DNA of 64,000 nucleotides. Source: Micromonospora sp. HNM0581 (lineage in GTDB: Bacteria > Actinomycetota > Actinomycetes > Mycobacteriales > Micromonosporaceae). Location: positions 43,776 through 107,775 of the forward strand of contig NZ_JAASAD010000016.1 in NCBI RefSeq assembly GCF_012726175.1, in the 5' to 3' direction. Below the pieces are notes generated by a model. The model was given only the letters and a program-made list of their open reading frames with translations, had not been told where the DNA came from and ran no database searches. A program made the position numbers and the translations under genes. Of this stretch, positions 51,796 to 59,965 are shown one piece after another (positions within the stretch are counted from its first letter, which is position 1; every line of letters begins with the position of its first letter).

Positions 51796-54288
51796 GTGAG
51801 AGGCATCCTGCCTGCCCATCGTCCAGATCAAACGAGAAGACCCGTCCTCATCCGCAGCGCGTTGGTGACTCTGACCGTCGCCGCGACCGTCGGCGTCGGA
51901 GCGCCCGCAGTCGCGGATCCCACGGCCGCCACCAGTGTGTCCAATCCGGCCGGCGCCGTCCACCCAGCCGCAACCGCCGCACCGGCCATCCCGGTAGCGC
52001 CGGACACACCCGCAGCACCCGAAGTCGAGGCACGCCCCGTCAAGCTGACGGAGGCTGCCGCCGACCAGTGCGGTGGCAGGCTCGCACTCGGGCGGGTCGC
52101 TTCCTGTTCCACCATCGTCGACCAACAACAGCATCAGTTCACGGTGACCACAACCGTCGACTCCGACGTGCTCATCGGCCGGCTGACCCAGTTGTCGGGA
52201 GAAATTGTCCAGGCGCAGGTCACCGATCCGGGCGGCAGCCAGGTCTGCTTCCTGAGCAGCTACTCGACGGAGTGTCAACTCGGCCCGGCCGGGCGTTACA
52301 CGGCGACCGTGTACATCTATTACGGCACGGGCACCAGCAGCTACCTGCTGTCGTTCGAGTCGACGAAGGCCCCGTCCGCCTGCAAGACGCTGCCGGAGAG
52401 GTTCTTCTCCTTCGCCTCGCCGGGCGTCAGCGGCACCCTCCGGGCCGGGTTGGCGGCCCGGTGCTTCACCTTCGACCAGCCGACCGGCACCGTCCTGCAC
52501 CTAGCCGACCCGAGCGGCACCGACGACGTGCAGGGCAGCGTCCGTGACGCGGAAAATCAGCCGGCGGGATGCAACGTCCGCTACGCCCAGAATTGCACGC
52601 TCACTGGCCCCGGCCCGTATCGACTGTTCCTTGAGGAGACGTACGGCAACGAAGCGCCCTACAACCTCAGGATGCCGCGCATATCACACGCGTTCGGCTG
52701 CCCCACCCTGCCGCTGACTGGCTTCGGTGACCCCGGTCCGTCTGGCGGCAGCGGAACCATACCGGCCTCCGAGATCGGCTGCCAGGCGCTGACCGCCGCC
52801 GCACCTGGCACCGTCGCCATCCGCTTCGACGGTTTCGCGGCCCAACGATTTTACTGGTATCTGTACGACGTCGACGGGCAACAGGTTTGTAGCCAGTACG
52901 AAAACGCCCGCTCCTGCGCCCTACCGCAGGCTGGCTCGTACACACTGATCGCCCGCAACAATAACTGGGATCCGGTCGTCTACCAGGCGGCGGTGACTAG
53001 CCTGAACGGCAGCGACGGTTGCGCCCCGCTCACCGGCACCGCCTGGGACCCACCGGCCGTGGTGGTGAGCCAGACGTCACCGGTGCAGACCAACTGCCAG
53101 CCGTTCACGGCGGAGGCCGGTGACCGGATCATCGTGTACGGCGCACCGGATCGCTGGAACCAGCTCTCCACGTGGCTGGTCGATGAGCAGGGCACTGTCC
53201 TGTGCACCGAGTGGTCAGAGGAGGACGGGTGCGTGCTGCCCAACGACGGCACGTACCGCGTGATCTCCTACCTGTCGGGCTGGGATTCAGGCACCACCGA
53301 GTTGACGTACCGGTTGCAGATCCGAGCGTTGGACGACCCAAGTGGTTGCCCCACGGTCACGCCCGGCAGTTACGGCACCGCCCCGGAGGCCGGGCTCGCC
53401 GGCATCCGCTGCCGGGTTCTCGATATTCCGGCGGCCGGCACCTACCAAGTCCGGGCGGTGAACGCCAACAACTACCGGCAGTACCCCACCATCTACGACG
53501 CCTCCGGTCTCCGGGTCTGCTCCTGGCAGCATTGCCAGTTCCCTGCCGCAGGCCGGTACACCCTGGTCCTGAACGGTCCGGAGGTAAACAAGGTGATCGA
53601 CAATGATCACCTGTACACCGTCAGCGTGTTGCCTGTCGCGCCGTCGAACTGTGCGACGGCAGCCGACGACGGCCCCTCCATCGAACCGTTCCGGGACAGC
53701 TTCACCGCGCCGGGCGAGGTCGACTGCGTCGAACTGCCCAGCCCGGCCGGGGCGCGGATCGTTCGGTGGGCACCGGGCGACGCGACCGGTGCGGCCCGAC
53801 CCGAGATCACCATCGTCGACGCTACCGGGGCGTATCTCTGCGACTACAACTCGCTGTACCAGTACAGCTGCGAACTCACCGGCACCGCACCCTTCTACGC
53901 CGTCCTGGTCAGCCCGGAGAACACAGCCGGCGGAGCGTACTCAGTGGCGTTCAGCCGGGTCGACGGATCGTCTTCCTGCCCGGAGTTGCCCCGCGGAGAC
54001 GTCGGTGCCACCTTCGACGCCGGCCCGGATGACTTCGTAGCCTGCTTCACCGTCCCCGCGGACCAGCATGGAGCCCGGGAGAGTTTCACCTGGCAGCGCA
54101 CCGCCGGCAGCGGTGACGCCAGTCTGTCGGTCTTCACCGAGGCCGGGGTCCGATACTGCGGTCCGACGTCGCAGTCGGTGAACCGAACAGTCACCTGCCA
54201 CCTGCCGGATGGTCCGCTGACGGTGTTCCTCGAGGCCGACGGTGTCGATGCCTCCTACCGGCTCACCCACCGCGAGCCGAGCGCCTGA
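51796..54288 (+). CDS. Large secreted protein of seven four-cysteine modules
   Basis: 830-aa exported protein; signal region about 1-41 (VTLTVAATVGVGAPAVA), an Ala/Pro linker, then seven tandem modules of about 105 aa, each with the pattern C...C(12-30 later)...GxxVC...C-x-L and a final Y-x-L strand. Starts of the modules: ADQCG, PSACK, AFGCP, SDGCA, PSGCP, PSNCA, SSSCP; about 28 Cys in all. Each is probably a disulfide-bonded beta-sandwich, comparable to PPC/carbohydrate-binding modules only in size. No catalytic domain or membrane anchor. GTG 51796 has GGGGAG 6-7 nt upstream. Function unknown. Confidence 0.8.
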   Translation: MRGILPAHRPDQTRRPVLIRSALVTLTVAATVGVGAPAVADPTAATSVSNPAGAVHPAATAAPAIPVAPDTPAAPEVEARPVKLTEAAADQCGGRLALGRVASCSTIVDQQQHQFTVTTTVDSDVLIGRLTQLSGEIVQAQVTDPGGSQVCFLSSYSTECQLGPAGRYTATVYIYYGTGTSSYLLSFESTKAPSACKTLPERFFSFASPGVSGTLRAGLAARCFTFDQPTGTVLHLADPSGTDDVQGSVRDAENQPAGCNVRYAQNCTLTGPGPYRLFLEETYGNEAPYNLRMPRISHAFGCPTLPLTGFGDPGPSGGSGTIPASEIGCQALTAAAPGTVAIRFDGFAAQRFYWYLYDVDGQQVCSQYENARSCALPQAGSYTLIARNNNWDPVVYQAAVTSLNGSDGCAPLTGTAWDPPAVVVSQTSPVQTNCQPFTAEAGDRIIVYGAPDRWNQLSTWLVDEQGTVLCTEWSEEDGCVLPNDGTYRVISYLSGWDSGTTELTYRLQIRALDDPSGCPTVTPGSYGTAPEAGLAGIRCRVLDIPAAGTYQVRAVNANNYRQYPTIYDASGLRVCSWQHCQFPAAGRYTLVLNGPEVNKVIDNDHLYTVSVLPVAPSNCATAADDGPSIEPFRDSFTAPGEVDCVELPSPAGARIVRWAPGDATGAARPEITIVDATGAYLCDYNSLYQYSCELTGTAPFYAVLVSPENTAGGAYSVAFSRVDGSSSCPELPRGDVGATFDAGPDDFVACFTVPADQHGARESFTWQRTAGSGDASLSVFTEAGVRYCGPTSQSVNRTVTCHLPDGPLTVFLEADGVDASYRLTHREPSA

Positions 54289-54297
54289 CGTAGGCCG

Positions 54298-54333
54298 AAC
54301 GCCCGGCGGGTCCTCGCAGACCTGCCGGGCGTT
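54298..54333. terminator. Bidirectional terminator
   Basis: 15-bp stem (arms around GCCCGGCGGGTC / GACCTGCCGGGC, one G-T pair) with loop CTCGCA, between the secreted-protein gene and the minus-strand tRNA-Ser. Confidence 0.8.
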
Positions 54334-54348
54334 CTCGCTGTTCACGAG

Positions 54349-54435
54349 CGGTGGCGGAGGGATTTGAACCCTCGGAGGGCGTAAACCCTCACACGCTTTC
54401 GAGGCGTGCTCCTTAGGCCGCTCGGACACGCCACC
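54349..54435 (-). tRNA. tRNA-Ser (CGA)
   Basis: On the minus strand: acceptor GGTGGCG/CGCCACC, anticodon loop with CGA, long variable arm, T loop GTTCAAATC, discriminator G; CCA not encoded. Confidence 0.93.
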
Positions 54436-54480
54436 GCCGACGAGGGTACAGGACGGCAGGCTAGGACACCGAACCGGTCC

Positions 54481-54500
54481 CTGCCAGGCCGGCCTGGCAG
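54481..54500. promoter_or_regulatory. 20-bp perfect palindrome before deoD
   Basis: CTGCCAGGCCGGCCTGGCAG ends 10 nt before the ATG. Either an operator or a structured 5' end covering the start region. Confidence 0.55.
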
Positions 54501-54510
54501 GATCAACGCC

Positions 54511-55218
54511 ATGAGTACGCACATCGGCGCGAAGCCGGGCGAGATCGCCGAGCGGGTCCTGATGCCGGGCGACCCGCTACGGGCCAAGTGGATCGCGGAG
54601 ACCTACCTTGAGGGCGCGAGCTGCTACTCGACGGTGCGGGGCATGCTGGGCTTCACCGGCCGTTGGAGCGGCGTCGAGGTTTCCGTGCAGGGTTCCGGCA
54701 TGGGCATGCCGTCGGCGTCGATCTACGCTCACGAGTTGGTCAACGAGTACGGTGTTAAGTCACTGATCCGGGTCGGCTCGTGCGGCGCGCTCACCGAGGA
54801 ACTCCAGTTGCGCGACGTGGTTGCGGCGATCGGGTCGTCGACCGACTCGAACATGAACCGGATGCGTTTCGACGGGCTGATCGACTACGCCCCGGTCGCC
54901 GATTTCGGGCTGCTGCGTACCTCGGTGGAGGTGGCCGAGCGACGCGGCATCGCGATGCGGGTCGGGCCCATCCTGGCCGCCGACGCCTTCTACACCGACC
55001 GGCCGGACCTTTACGACAGCCTCGCGGAGTACGGCGTGCTGGCGGTGGAGATGGAGTCGGCGGCGCTGTACACAATCGCGGCCCGGTTCAGGGTTCGCGC
55101 TCTGACCCTGTTGACGGTGAGCGACCACATCAAGACCGGTGAGAAGACCACCTCCCAGGAGCGGGAGCAGACCTTCAGCCAGATGGTCGAGATCGCCCTG
55201 GAAACGATCACCGCCTGA
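54511..55218 (+). CDS. deoD: Purine-nucleoside phosphorylase
   Basis: 235-aa hexameric-type enzyme splitting purine (deoxy)nucleosides with phosphate. MPGDPLRAKWIAETYL, GSGMGMPSASIYAHEL, RVGSCGAL and VEMESAALYTIA with catalytic Asp in LLTVSDHI are all present. ATG 54511 follows a palindrome that may control it. Serves purine salvage. Confidence 0.95.
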   Translation: MSTHIGAKPGEIAERVLMPGDPLRAKWIAETYLEGASCYSTVRGMLGFTGRWSGVEVSVQGSGMGMPSASIYAHELVNEYGVKSLIRVGSCGALTEELQLRDVVAAIGSSTDSNMNRMRFDGLIDYAPVADFGLLRTSVEVAERRGIAMRVGPILAADAFYTDRPDLYDSLAEYGVLAVEMESAALYTIAARFRVRALTLLTVSDHIKTGEKTTSQEREQTFSQMVEIALETITA

Positions 55219-55262
55219 CCCCTCGGGCCTCGGGCGGGGCCGCGGGCCGGGAGCGGACGCCG

Positions 55263-55802
55263 TCAGCGGAAGAAGGCGCGCAGGACGGCGGCGTTTTCGG
55301 TTTCGAGGACGCCGCCGTACACCTCGGGCCGGTGGTTGAGCCGGCGGTCGCGCAGCACGTCCCAAAGCGAGCCGGCGGCACCGGTCTTGGGTTCCCAGGC
55401 GCCGAAGACCACCGTCGTGACCCGGGCCAGCACCAGCGCTCCGGCACACATCGTGCAGGGTTCGAGGGTCACCACCAGGGTGCAGCCGTCCAGCCGCCAC
55501 CGGCCCAGCCGCTGGGCGGCTCGGCGTAGCGCGAGCACCTCGGCGTGCGCGGTCGGGTCGCCGGTCAGCTCGCGTTCGTTTCGGCCGACCGCCAGCTCAC
55601 GGCCGTCCGGCCCGTAGAGCACCGCGCCTACCGGCACGTCGCCGGATTGGCCGGGCTCGGCCTCGACGGCATCGCCAGCCGCCGCCGGGCCGGCCGCTAC
55701 ACCGCCCGAAGGCGCGACGTCCCCGGTCACCGCGACTTCGAGGGCACGGCGCATCCAGAGCTCGTGCCGCTGCCGCCGGCCCGTACCGGCCGGGTCGTTC
55801 AC
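55263..55802 (-). CDS. tadA: tRNA adenosine(34) deaminase TadA
   Basis: 179-aa zinc deaminase making inosine at the wobble position of tRNA-Arg(ACG). HAEVLAL (His ligand, catalytic Glu) and LEPCTMCAGAL (two Cys ligands) are intact. Between the first helix and DVPVGAVLYG lies an unusual Ala/Gly/Glu-rich insert of about 35 residues. GTG 55802 sits 10 nt after the stop of the associated protein, so co-transcribed. Confidence 0.93.
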   Translation of the reverse strand: MNDPAGTGRRQRHELWMRRALEVAVTGDVAPSGGVAAGPAAAGDAVEAEPGQSGDVPVGAVLYGPDGRELAVGRNERELTGDPTAHAEVLALRRAAQRLGRWRLDGCTLVVTLEPCTMCAGALVLARVTTVVFGAWEPKTGAAGSLWDVLRDRRLNHRPEVYGGVLETENAAVLRAFFR

Positions 55803-55812
55803 GTCGGCGGGC

Positions 55813-56343
55813 TCATGCCTCGCGCAGCTCCTCGACGTCGTCGACGCAGCCGAGCACCTGGCAGATCTCGACGGTGACATCGGCCGGCATCATGCCTCCG
55901 TGGGCGCAGAGGGCGAGTAGCCGCTGTGCGGGTATGCCCAGGTCGGTAAGGAGGTCCGCCTCGCCCACCGGGTCCGCCTCCGGGTCGACGGCGGGTTGCT
56001 CGTTGTCGTCGTCGCCGGTCGTGACAGTCGGACGCGCCTCCTCGGTGTCGTCGAGCCCGGTCACCGACGTTTTCAGGTCACCGACCAGCAGTGCGCCCAG
56101 CCGGGACTCCTCCGCGTACGCCGAGTCGGAGCCGAAGACCCGCAGGTTTTCGCCCTCGTCAAGACGCAGGATGACCAGGTAGGTGTCGTCCGCCTCCACG
56201 AAGAGCAGTGACAGGTCCGCGTCCGGGGCGATATCGCGGAGCCGCTCGGCGACCTCGTCGACGTCGGCGGTACCCCGCAGACTCAGTTCCGCGGCTGTCC
56301 AGCCGCCCTTCTCGCGCACGACGGCCGCAGCGAAGTACGACAC
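55813..56343 (-). CDS. tRNA adenosine deaminase-associated protein
   Basis: 176-aa conserved protein found next to tadA in actinobacteria. SYFAAAVVREKGGWTA, then an acidic middle (VTTGDDDNEQPAVDPEADPVGE) and a C-terminal helix (LLALCAHGGMMPADVTVEICQVLGCVDDVEEL). Function unknown, presumably linked to TadA. GTG 56343 with GGGGGAG ribosome site. Confidence 0.9.
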   Translation of the reverse strand: MSYFAAAVVREKGGWTAAELSLRGTADVDEVAERLRDIAPDADLSLLFVEADDTYLVILRLDEGENLRVFGSDSAYAEESRLGALLVGDLKTSVTGLDDTEEARPTVTTGDDDNEQPAVDPEADPVGEADLLTDLGIPAQRLLALCAHGGMMPADVTVEICQVLGCVDDVEELREA

Positions 56344-56475
56344 GTTCTCCCCCAAGTTGCCTCGGCACAGCATTCGCCGATCCGTTACGCGTGCACGTTA
56401 GCCGGTCGTGTCGGCAGGCGACCGGTCAACGCCCCGAAGGGCCGGTCATTCCTGGGGAAGGATCTTCCGAACCGC
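56344..56475. promoter_or_regulatory. Intergenic region before the tadA operon
   Basis: About 130 bp with no gene seen; expected to hold the promoter of the minus-strand tadA-associated operon. Confidence 0.35.
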
Positions 56476-56643
56476 TCAGCCGGCGGGGCGTCGGCGAATG
56501 GCGATCAGTTGGCGGAGTTGTGCGGTACGGGCCCGCTGTGGCCGTTCCCGTTCGCGTACCGCGCGCGCGTCCGCCAACTGTGCCAGAAGCTGGAGGCGGC
56601 GGCGGCTGCGATCGGGATCCAGCCGCGGAGTGGTCCAGGCCAT
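56476..56643 (-). CDS. Small helical protein, 55 aa
   Basis: ORF MAWTTPRLDPDRSRRRLQLL...QLIAIRRRPAG, dominated by one basic/amphipathic helix (RRRLQLLAQLADARAVRERE). No ribosome site, but TTGACT lies 29 nt before the ATG with CACGCT 6 nt before it, a good leaderless promoter. No homology assigned. Confidence 0.45.
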   Translation of the reverse strand: MAWTTPRLDPDRSRRRLQLLAQLADARAVRERERPQRARTAQLRQLIAIRRRPAG

Positions 56644-56730
56644 ACCGGGAGCGTGCCGAGTCGCGGCGACCTAGTCAAGATGGGTTTCAGTGTCGGCGCG
56701 ACGACGCACCGCAGTCGCTGTCGACAGGGT

Positions 56731-57114
56731 TCACCACAACGGCCAGTCGCCACTGCTCAACCAGCGGGTGGCGACCGCGGCGGCGGCGATGCTCCACCCT
56801 CCGGCAGTGACGATCGCGATACCGGCCGCCACTCCCCGATCGCCGTGTCTGACCAGACCCACGGCCACGAGCCAGGCGAGGGCGCCGGCAAACAGAGTCC
56901 ACCAGACGTACCCGACGAGACTGCCGCCGAGCAGGCCGAAGAGGACGAGCCAGGCGAGGGTGCAGACCGCCCCAACGGTGACTCCGACACCACCGACCGG
57001 GTTCGGCTCGCGGTAGCTGGGGCGTGGCGGTCGCCCGGTGGGGAAGAGACCCGACGGGTTGTACGGCAACACCGGCACCCACTCCTCCACTCGCGCGGAC
57101 GCTGCGACTGTCAC
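56731..57114 (-). CDS. Membrane protein of unknown function
   Basis: 127-aa protein with a short cytoplasmic start (VEEWVPVLPYNPSGLFPTGRPP) and three hydrophobic helices (VTVGAVCTLAWLVLFGLL, VGYVWWTLFAGALAWLV, AAGIAIVTAGGWSIAAAAV). GTG 57114 is a plausible start with CAGACT 7 nt before it; longer readings have no support. Confidence 0.6.
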   Translation of the reverse strand: MTVAASARVEEWVPVLPYNPSGLFPTGRPPRPSYREPNPVGGVGVTVGAVCTLAWLVLFGLLGGSLVGYVWWTLFAGALAWLVAVGLVRHGDRGVAAGIAIVTAGGWSIAAAAVATRWLSSGDWPLW

Positions 57115-57285
57115 CGTACCGAGTCTGTCGGGGTGACCGGATGGTTCCGCTGACGATCGGCCCTCGGCCGGCGTACGCCGTGTTGCTGCTCGTGCCGGTG
57201 CTCGCTTTCTCACCTTTCTCGAACTCTCGCCATCGACGAAGCGTGCGCCGATCGGCGCGGCCGAACCGGCACGCGTTGGAAAAAG

Positions 57286-57621
57286 ATGCGACCTCCCGTC
57301 CCACGCCGCCCCCACCACCGGGTCCTGGCCGCCACCGCCGCTGCGACCCTGGTCCTCGGTGGGCTGGCTGTCATCGCCAGCTTCGCCGCGCAGGCCGCGC
57401 CGGTCGGCGCCGGGACCTGCTCATCCCGGACGCGAACAACTACGACCGCTCCGGACACCCGCTTGCCGTACCTGCGCGACTTCGACATCTACGCGGGGCA
57501 CGACTGGGCCTCCGCTCACGGCGCATTCGCCAGTGGTGACGGCGGCGCGTACGGGCGCACACCACACCATGATCCACCTCGCGCCGCCGGTCGCACCGCG
57601 ACCGGCAGCGCGGACGCGTAG
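57286..57621 (+). pseudogene. Remnant of a secreted GH81-like glucanase
   Basis: A signal-peptide-like start (HRVLAATAAATLVLGGLAVIASFAAQ) is followed by pieces of a family 81 endo-beta-1,3-glucanase active-site region in two frames: DLLIPDANNYDRS in one frame, then, after a one-base shift near 57453, DTRLPYLRDFDIYAGHDWAS with the RDFDxYAGHxWAS signature. The protein then runs out of similarity. A broken remnant of a fungal-glucan hydrolase; the assignment rests on this short motif. Confidence 0.5.
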
Positions 57622-57631
57622 GTTGCACATC

Positions 57632-57715
57632 ATGAGCGAGCGCCAGCGAGCGAACCATCAGCGCAGCGCGCCGGTGCCTCGGGTCGGCACGCAGCGCTGC
57701 GGAGTGGCGACATGA
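57632..57715 (+). CDS. Leaderless upstream ORF coupled to the PHP gene (27 aa)
   Basis: MSERQRANHQ...CGVAT, then TGA overlapping the next ATG (ATGA, 57712-57715). TAGGTT lies 7 nt before its ATG with no ribosome site, so it would be the first thing translated from this promoter. Regulatory coupling is inferred. The GAGCGAGCGCCAGCGAGCGAAC stretch also looks like a dispersed repeat. Confidence 0.5.
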   Translation: MSERQRANHQRSAPVPRVGTQRCGVAT

Positions 57716-58776
57716 GCGTCCGGGATCCCATCGCCGACCTGCGGCGGATCGCCTTCCTGCTGGAGCGGGCGAACGAGGCCACCTACCGGGTACGCGCCTT
57801 CCGCTCGGCGGCCAGGACGCTGGCCGAGCTTCCGGCTGAGGAGGTGGGCGAGCGGGTCCGGGCCGGCAGGCTCACCGAGCTGGCCGGGGTCGGCGACGTC
57901 ACCGCCCGTTGCGTGGCCGAGTCGCTGGCCGGGGAGGAGCCGGTCTACCTGCGCCGGCTGGTGGCCACCGAGGGCAGCGACCTGGATGCCGAGGCCACCG
58001 CCCTGCGTACCGCCCTGCGCGGCGACTGCCACACCCACTCGGACTGGTCCGACGGTGGGTCCCCGATCGAGGAGATGGCGCTGGCCGCCGTCGAGTTGGG
58101 CCACGAGTATCTGGTGCTGACCGATCACTCGCCCCGGCTGAAGGTGGCCCGGGGGCTGACCGCCGACCGGCTCCGCCGCCAGCTCGACCATGTGGCGCGG
58201 CTCAACGAGGCGCTGCCGGAGGGGTTCCGTGTCCTCACCGGCATCGAGGTCGACATCCTCGCCGACGGTTCGCTGGACCAGGACGAGGACCTGCTGGCCC
58301 GACTGGACGTGGTGGTCGGTTCGGTACACAGCGGCCTCAACGACGACCGGGCGAAGATGACCCGCCGGATGCTGGCCGCCGTCGCCAATCCGCACCTGGA
58401 CATCCTCGGCCACTGCACGGGCCGGATGGTCTCCTCCCGGCCGGTCGGGGTGACCGGGCCGGGCGACCGGGGGCACCGCGCCCGGACCCGGGCCGAAAGT
58501 GACTTCGACGCCGACGCGGTCTTCGCCGCCTGCGTGGCGAACGACACCGCCGTGGAGATCAACTCACGTCCGGAGCGGCAGGATCCACCGAAACGGCTGA
58601 TCCGGCGGGCGTTGGAGGCCGGTTGCCGGTTCGCCATCAACACCGACGCGCACGCTCCAGGTCAGTTGGACTGGCAGCGCTTCGGCTGTGAGCGCGCCGC
58701 CCGGTGCGGCGTCCCCGCTGATCGGGTGGTCAACACGTGGAGAGCCGAGGAACTGGTCGCCTGGACCCGCGCCTGA
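57712..58776 (+). CDS. PHP-domain phosphoesterase with HhH domain
   Basis: 354-aa protein like the C-terminal part of family X DNA polymerases without the polymerase. N-terminal helix-hairpin-helix region (LTELAGVGDVTARCVAESLAGE, about 50-75), then the PHP domain with metal ligands DCHTHSDWSDG, LTDHSPR, GIEVDI, HSGLND, LGHCTGR, NTDAHAPGQ. A metal-dependent phosphoesterase/exonuclease, perhaps in DNA repair. Strong ribosome site GGAG. Translation probably coupled to the upstream ORF. Confidence 0.87.
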   Translation: MSVRDPIADLRRIAFLLERANEATYRVRAFRSAARTLAELPAEEVGERVRAGRLTELAGVGDVTARCVAESLAGEEPVYLRRLVATEGSDLDAEATALRTALRGDCHTHSDWSDGGSPIEEMALAAVELGHEYLVLTDHSPRLKVARGLTADRLRRQLDHVARLNEALPEGFRVLTGIEVDILADGSLDQDEDLLARLDVVVGSVHSGLNDDRAKMTRRMLAAVANPHLDILGHCTGRMVSSRPVGVTGPGDRGHRARTRAESDFDADAVFAACVANDTAVEINSRPERQDPPKRLIRRALEAGCRFAINTDAHAPGQLDWQRFGCERAARCGVPADRVVNTWRAEELVAWTRA

Positions 58777-58812
58777 GGACACCCGGCGGGGTTCAGGCCC
58801 GCCCGCGACCGG

Positions 58813-59802
58813 TCAACGGGTGACGGGTTCGACGACGGGTGCCGTCGGGGTGCCCGCACCCTGCGCCACCCGGCGACGCCGCCGGCCGACCAGGCCCTGT
58901 GAGACGGCGACGCCGAGCAGCACGATGAGCGCGCCGGCCGGCTGATGCCAGGTCAGTCGCTCGTCGAGCACGACCGCGCCGATCAGCACCGCGAACACCG
59001 GAACCAGGTACGTCACGGTGGAGGCGGTGCTCGCGCCCACGATCCGGATGTTCCGCAGGTGGATCACGAAGGCGAGCCCGGTGCCGAGCGCGCCCAGCAC
59101 CAGCACCGCCGCGAGTACCCGCGGGGACAGCGCGGTCGGCAGCGGCGGCGCACCGGCCACCATCGGCGACACGATCGCGAGCTGCCCTACCGCGACGACC
59201 AGCTGAGCCGCCGACAGGGACAACCCGGACAGGGTGCTGCCGGCGACGAACTTCTTCTGGTACGGGATGGCCAGGCCGTAGCAGGCGGCGGCACCGAAGC
59301 ACATCAGCTGACCGACGAAATGCGCACCGCCGACGCCCTGCCACACACCGAGCACCACCAGGACCCCGGTGAAGCCGAGCGCGAGCCCGAGGGCGCCGCG
59401 TGCGGTCAGCCGCTCGGTGCGGAACACCAGCACGGCCAGCGGCAGCACGACAAGTGGCGTGGTCGCGTTCCAGATGCCGGCGAGCATCGACTCGACCCGC
59501 TGCTCGCCGTAGCCGAACAGGGTGAACGGCAGCGCCACCCCGAAGGCGGCGATCACCGTCAGGTGCCCCCAGACCCGCGGGTCACGGGGCAGCCGGTCAC
59601 GCAGCACGGCCAGCACCCCTAGCAGGGTCAACGCGCCGAAGCCGACCCGGTAGAGGGTGAGGTGCAGCGGGTGCAGCTCGGTCACCCCCACCTTGATGAA
59701 GAGGAAGCTGGAACCCCAGATCGCGGCCAGCGCGACGAAGCCGGGCAGCCAGCTCCGCAGCGCCGGAAGGTCAGGGGCGATCTCGCGTGTCACCCCTGAC
59801 AC
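58813..59802 (-). CDS. EamA-family (DMT superfamily) transporter
   Basis: 329-aa ten-helix membrane protein with two EamA repeats (WGSSFLFIKVGVTELHPL and GLGTGLAFVIHLRNIRIVGAST...), typical metabolite exporter. GTG 59802 or 59793; the upstream GGGAG favours 59802. The C-terminal tail is basic (GRRRRRVAQ). Confidence 0.87.
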   Translation of the reverse strand: MSGVTREIAPDLPALRSWLPGFVALAAIWGSSFLFIKVGVTELHPLHLTLYRVGFGALTLLGVLAVLRDRLPRDPRVWGHLTVIAAFGVALPFTLFGYGEQRVESMLAGIWNATTPLVVLPLAVLVFRTERLTARGALGLALGFTGVLVVLGVWQGVGGAHFVGQLMCFGAAACYGLAIPYQKKFVAGSTLSGLSLSAAQLVVAVGQLAIVSPMVAGAPPLPTALSPRVLAAVLVLGALGTGLAFVIHLRNIRIVGASTASTVTYLVPVFAVLIGAVVLDERLTWHQPAGALIVLLGVAVSQGLVGRRRRRVAQGAGTPTAPVVEPVTR

Positions 59803-59965
59803 TCTGCTCCCGGGGTACGACTTTGTCCTGCGGTTTTCGGTCGTCGTGTCACGCGCCACAGAACCACCGACAGTGGTGCAGCGTCGGCCGGCAGATCCGG
59901 CCGACCTGCTGCCCTGACCGCTCGGCGGCACCACCTCCACGCCCGCCTCGCGTAGGGTGCGCAGC

